From NCBI GenBank assembly GCA_034509925.1, contig CM067532.1, positions 897,501 to 961,500 on the forward strand: DNA of 64,000 nt. Direction: 5' to 3'. Below the pieces are notes generated by a model. The model was not told where the DNA came from, did no database searches, and saw nothing but the letters and a program-made list of their open reading frames with translations. The translations under genes were made by a program, and so were the position numbers. Below, piece by piece: positions 60,443 through 64,000 of the stretch. Every line of letters begins with the position of its first letter. Position 1 is the first letter of the stretch. The stretch comes from Hirudinaria manillensis (taxonomy: Eukaryota; Annelida; Clitellata; Hirudinida; Hirudinidae).

Positions 60443-60947
60443 TCTGAAAACGATGCATTCGCAAAATTACGCGGCCAACGAATGTTATTATTCAATGTTT
60501 TGGAGACTGCTAGATGGCTGATTTGATAATGTCATGTTGTAATTTTTAAAAAAAAGATATACCTGTATTGTAAAATGTTTAATTTACCACCTTTTTCAAC
60601 AATCTGATACGAAAATGAATCCTGTTGACATTTGTATAATTGAATATTTTTATTATCTATTAGTGACGTATTAATATTTTAAAAACAATCTTAATTTTTA
60701 CAATTAAATACTTTCACCAAAGCATCATCTCATCTTTTACGACACATGATTTTATCACATTTAGTATCCAGTGGCTATTTTGTTAATCATCTGCATCGAG
60801 TTATCTGCCGTTACGTCACTAAGTGCTTCAGTTGGTAGAACAGTTGATTTGGTTAATTTTTTCTTCTTTCGTACACGTTTATTAGAACAGATTTATTTCT
60901 ATATAAAAGTCACAACTTGTGGTTAACGCCTACTGCCGAGCGTAACA
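60443..60947. promoter_or_regulatory. Short divergent region between UBAP1 and SNAP29
   Basis: The 505 bp between two opposing start codons probably contains both promoters. A TATAAA at 60902-60907 lies 41 bp before the SNAP29 start codon, giving a very short 5' UTR if used. No equivalent was identified for UBAP1. Confidence 0.5.
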
Positions 60948-63906
60948 ATGTACGGAAGAAATCCCTTTGAAGACGATGACGACGATGAGTATTCGTTTGC
61001 CTCTCAAGCCAAGAAGAAAAATGCCATAGCCTCCAGTGGAGTTGGGTTCAAGTCCAACGGATCCTCGAACCCTTTTGAGGAGGATGAGACAGAACGTACT
61101 TTTGGTCCAAGGAAAACCCCAGCTGAAGATGCTGCCACCAAAAGGCAGATGTTAATCCAGAATTCAATGAATCGACAACTCGAGTCTACGACCAGATGTC
61201 TTGCTACAATTTACGACACCGAAGCTATCGGAGTGGCTACAGCAGAGGTACGATTTGACATCTGTTTGCACCATTTGTTAGCTATATATATAATATATTA
61301 TAAGTGCATTGATCTTTAACTTAGCCTTAACTCATCATAAACATATTCTTTAAGAATTATTTTTTAAAATTTGAGCAATGTAGCTGTAGACTAACGAATT
61401 GAATATGGGGAAATGTTGGCTAGCTCGACAGCTAATATGTTCAATCCATTTTGTAACTATAATCATAACCGAAACATCTCCATCGTTCGGCTAACAACAA
61501 CTCCACTATTTTTTAACACATTATCACATCATGCCATCAAAATAGTCACGTCAACTGATGCTATGTACACACCACGTTCTTTTGAATCTAAGAAGTCTTT
61601 TTGAATTCCATTTCCACAGGAGCTCGTCCAGCAAGGCGAGAAGTTGGACAACGTCGAGAGAAATGTCGACAAAATCCTCGACCACACGAAAGAGTCCCAG
61701 AGGCACCTCAACAGCATCAAGAGCGTTTTCGGAAGTTTCAAGAACTGGTTGAGCGGGGATGGAAAGAAGAATGGCACCTCCTCACAGTCTGCCCCGGTAA
61801 AAGACAGGCGAGTGTTTTAGAGCTTCTGATTGGTCAGGATAAATAGGAGTTAGGGTTAAATTTGTAGCTGTTGAAGCAATTGGTGCAGACGATTTGCTGC
61901 GGTGTCATTTGGTGCTTTTCAAAATGTCTCGCTGGTTGATGTTTGAGTTGGGAATTGTGAATTCTGATATCACTATCACGATCATCATGGTGACCTCCAT
62001 CTCATCTTAATAGATATTACCACCACAAGTTTCTTTATGGTCATTGTCTTCACCATCATCATCAACATTTAAATAGAGAATTGTGAATTCCAAGTGATGT
62101 TGAAATTGTACATTGGTGTTTTGTTGGTCCATATTATTACACACTTTCAATTTGAAAAGAAACTAACCTCACAATTCTCGCATGTCAATTAGTAAAATCA
62201 ACATTGGAAGTCATTATTATGCGAATGAATGTATAAATAACAAATTATATAACTACAAATTATCTAAATTATAAATGCAATAAATTTCAGCTAATTTCAC
62301 TTAAGCATTAAATCACATTCACATTCAGTTAGTCTTGTTCAGTATATGGATTAAATAATATTTAATATTATATAATATATATAATAAATATTATTTATTA
62401 AATATTATAAATTCTATAATATTATAGTATATAATATAAAATAACTATTTAATTATTAAAATGGCTGTATAATGTCAGTCTGAATTGTTTTAATGACACC
62501 CTGTTTGTTTGTATCCATCCATCCGTGCTACTATTGTGACCGATTGCTTGATGGATCGATCGATGACTCCCAATGAGTCTTTGCTTTCCATTTCCAGGTC
62601 CAACAGTGAACTCTCGAAGGTGCTCGCCTCGACTTCTTCCAGGAAGGAGGACCATCCTGCCGTCAAGAGCTACGACGTCAAGGGGTTCTACGACGCAGAC
62701 GTCGTGGACTTCAAGGATTACGATCCCGACAGTTTCGGAAGGTTTGTTGTTGTTGTTGTTGTCGTCATTGTTGTTGTTTCATGAAACAAACGAATAGCGA
62801 TTGGAATGATGAATTGTGCTGATGTGGGGAGTTTACTTCAGGGTTTAGGAAGTTAAATGGATTTATAGAAATTAAGCTTGGACATTGCGTGCGTGTGTTT
62901 GTGTGTGCCTGCGTGCGTGTGTTGACAAATAAGCATGTTAAGTCATGGGATGATTTGATAAGTAATATTGATTCAAAATAGGAAGAAATCCCGGTGTTTT
63001 CATGACTTGTAATTTTATTATTTATGGTTTCTGTACTCGTGAACTGAAATATCTATATAAAGAATATATATATATATAATATATATTATATAATGTATAT
63101 AAAGAATATTTATTTATAGACATTTGCAATCAAATATTATTTGTCAGTACATAACGATTACATTTGCTACAAAAAACATGGCAAGAGTTTTAAGGAAGTT
63201 ATCATTAAACAGATGCGAATACTTAATTTAAGTTGTTTGTCATTCAAATTAAAGTTACAAACAGAAACCTCATTTTATAGGTCAAGTTCGAGCAATGAGG
63301 TCGGTTCAACTGGTGGCAACAACCAGGCCAGGTCGGTGCTGGGTCACTCGACTAAGGCAACAACGTGGAACGATTACGAAAAGGGACTTGAAGACAACTT
63401 GAGTGAGTTTGTTGTTGTTGTTGTTTACATCAATCTTTATTTTCATTGAGAAAAATTGAGAGGATCATCATCAAGACGCTAGCGTACGGAATAAATCCGT
63501 CCGTTCGTTCATTTATCAAGTACTTTGATTAATATTTTAATTCTGTAAAATTAACATAAATTCAAGGCCTTAATTAGCCATTAATAAGCCAGACTTCTAA
63601 ATGCATAAATCTGATCTCAACCTCCCCTGCCTCATTAATAAGCCATTTATAAATGTATGAATCTCATCTTTCTATCTCCCCCTACCCACCCAACCTCCCC
63701 ATCTCTTAACGTTTACAAACCCTGTTCATGAATTTTCAGACTTGATGTCAAACGGACTGAGTAACCTCAAGTCCCTGGCGATGGGAATGAACTCGGAGCT
63801 GACGGCCCAGAACGAACAGCTGGACAGGATCAACACGAAGGTCGACAGGTCCGACGTCAAGATACGCAACCAGAACATGCAGATGAGGCACATACTTGGA
63901 AAGTGA
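60948..63906 (+). CDS. SNAP29: SNAP29-like Qbc-SNARE, 5 exons, complete
   Basis: Membrane-fusion SNARE. SNAP29 supplies the Qb and Qc helices to syntaxin/VAMP complexes, including autophagosome-lysosome fusion. Exons: 60948-61247, 61620-61807, 62598-62741, 63281-63402, 63740-63906; phases agree, 306 residues (human 258). Seen: N-terminal NPF motifs at residues 5-7 and 41-43, which bind EH-domain proteins; the Qb SNARE helix in exons 1-2 (RCLATIYDTEAIGVATAEEL onward) ending HLNSIKSVFGSFKNW, a SNAP29 hallmark; a Ser-rich linker without the palmitoylated Cys cluster of SNAP25; and the Qc helix in the last exon (GLSNLKSLAMGMNSELTAQN, LDRINTKVDRSDVKI). No transmembrane segment is present, as expected. 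Intron 2 needs a GC-AG donor (AG/GCGAGT at 61808), because the GT at 61797 would bring an immediate stop. Confidence 0.94.
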
Positions 63907-64000
63907 AAGCATGGCCAAGGAGGAGGAGGAAGAAGAGGCGGAGTCAACGAGCCGGACGGGATTTTCGGCCGTGCTATTTTTGGACAGCGAGGCTCTTCGA
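63907..64000 (+). other. SNAP29 3' UTR / downstream DNA
   Basis: GC-richer sequence after the SNAP29 stop codon with a GGAGGA/AGAAGAGG purine run. No polyadenylation signal appears before the window ends. Confidence 0.6.

Noticed and set aside
61797-61802. GT donor after the codon for Pro in SNAP29 exon 2
   Set aside because: Joining to the next exon gives a stop four codons later, while the GC donor 11 bp downstream keeps the frame.

Overview
The window is genomic DNA from an invertebrate animal, not a prokaryote. Genes are split by AT-rich introns with GT-AG borders. The proteins are metazoan types: a collagen prolyl 4-hydroxylase alpha subunit, tropomodulin, a mitochondrial amidoxime-reducing (MOSC) protein, UBAP1 of ESCRT-I, the SNARE SNAP29, and secreted PAN/fibrinogen-like proteins. 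Degenerate interstitial CCCTAA/TTAGGG repeats suggest TTAGGG-type telomeres, which weakly disfavours an insect. The species cannot be named from the sequence.

Layout. 1-24,000 is an extreme microsatellite domain: long CATC/GGAT, ATT, GAAT/GAAC, GAGT and GAT/GAC tracts, one 200-N gap, and a few exon-like islands that I could not join into a gene. It contains one intact R4/Dong-like non-LTR retrotransposon (minus strand, 1140-codon ORF), which sits inside an ATT microsatellite. 24,054-31,555 (minus) is a complete 15-exon prolyl 4-hydroxylase alpha gene. Head to head with it, 32,713-35,723 (plus), is a 7-exon mARC/MOSC gene. 37,284-42,603 (plus) holds two tandem paralogues encoding secreted PAN + FN2-like + fibrinogen-like proteins with identical exon architecture, including a 22-nt microexon. 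43,891-48,987 (plus) is a 9-exon tropomodulin. 50,584-54,275 (plus) is a 14-exon gene for a 384-aa protein that I do not recognise, with a jockey/CR1-like retrotransposon remnant in intron 1. 56,219-56,672 (plus) is a two-exon EF-hand protein. 57,682-60,442 (minus) is UBAP1, and 60,948-63,906 (plus) is SNAP29; they diverge from a 505-bp intergenic region.

Most open reading frames in the first 24 kb (His-Pro-Ser-Ile, Asp-Gly-Trp-Met, poly-Ile, poly-Asn and similar) are translated microsatellites and are not annotated as genes. Exon chains were assembled by hand from splice signals, intron phase and remembered family sequences. For every multi-exon gene the summed exon length is a whole number of codons, but no transcript evidence was available.

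Functionally there is no operon-like system. Two divergent pairs (P4HA/mARC and UBAP1/SNAP29) may share promoters, and the second pair joins two endosome/autophagosome trafficking factors. The most novel items are the unrecognised 14-exon gene, the PAN-FN2-FReD paralogue pair, the retrotransposon sitting in ATT repeats, and the habit of trinucleotide repeats to begin at splice sites.
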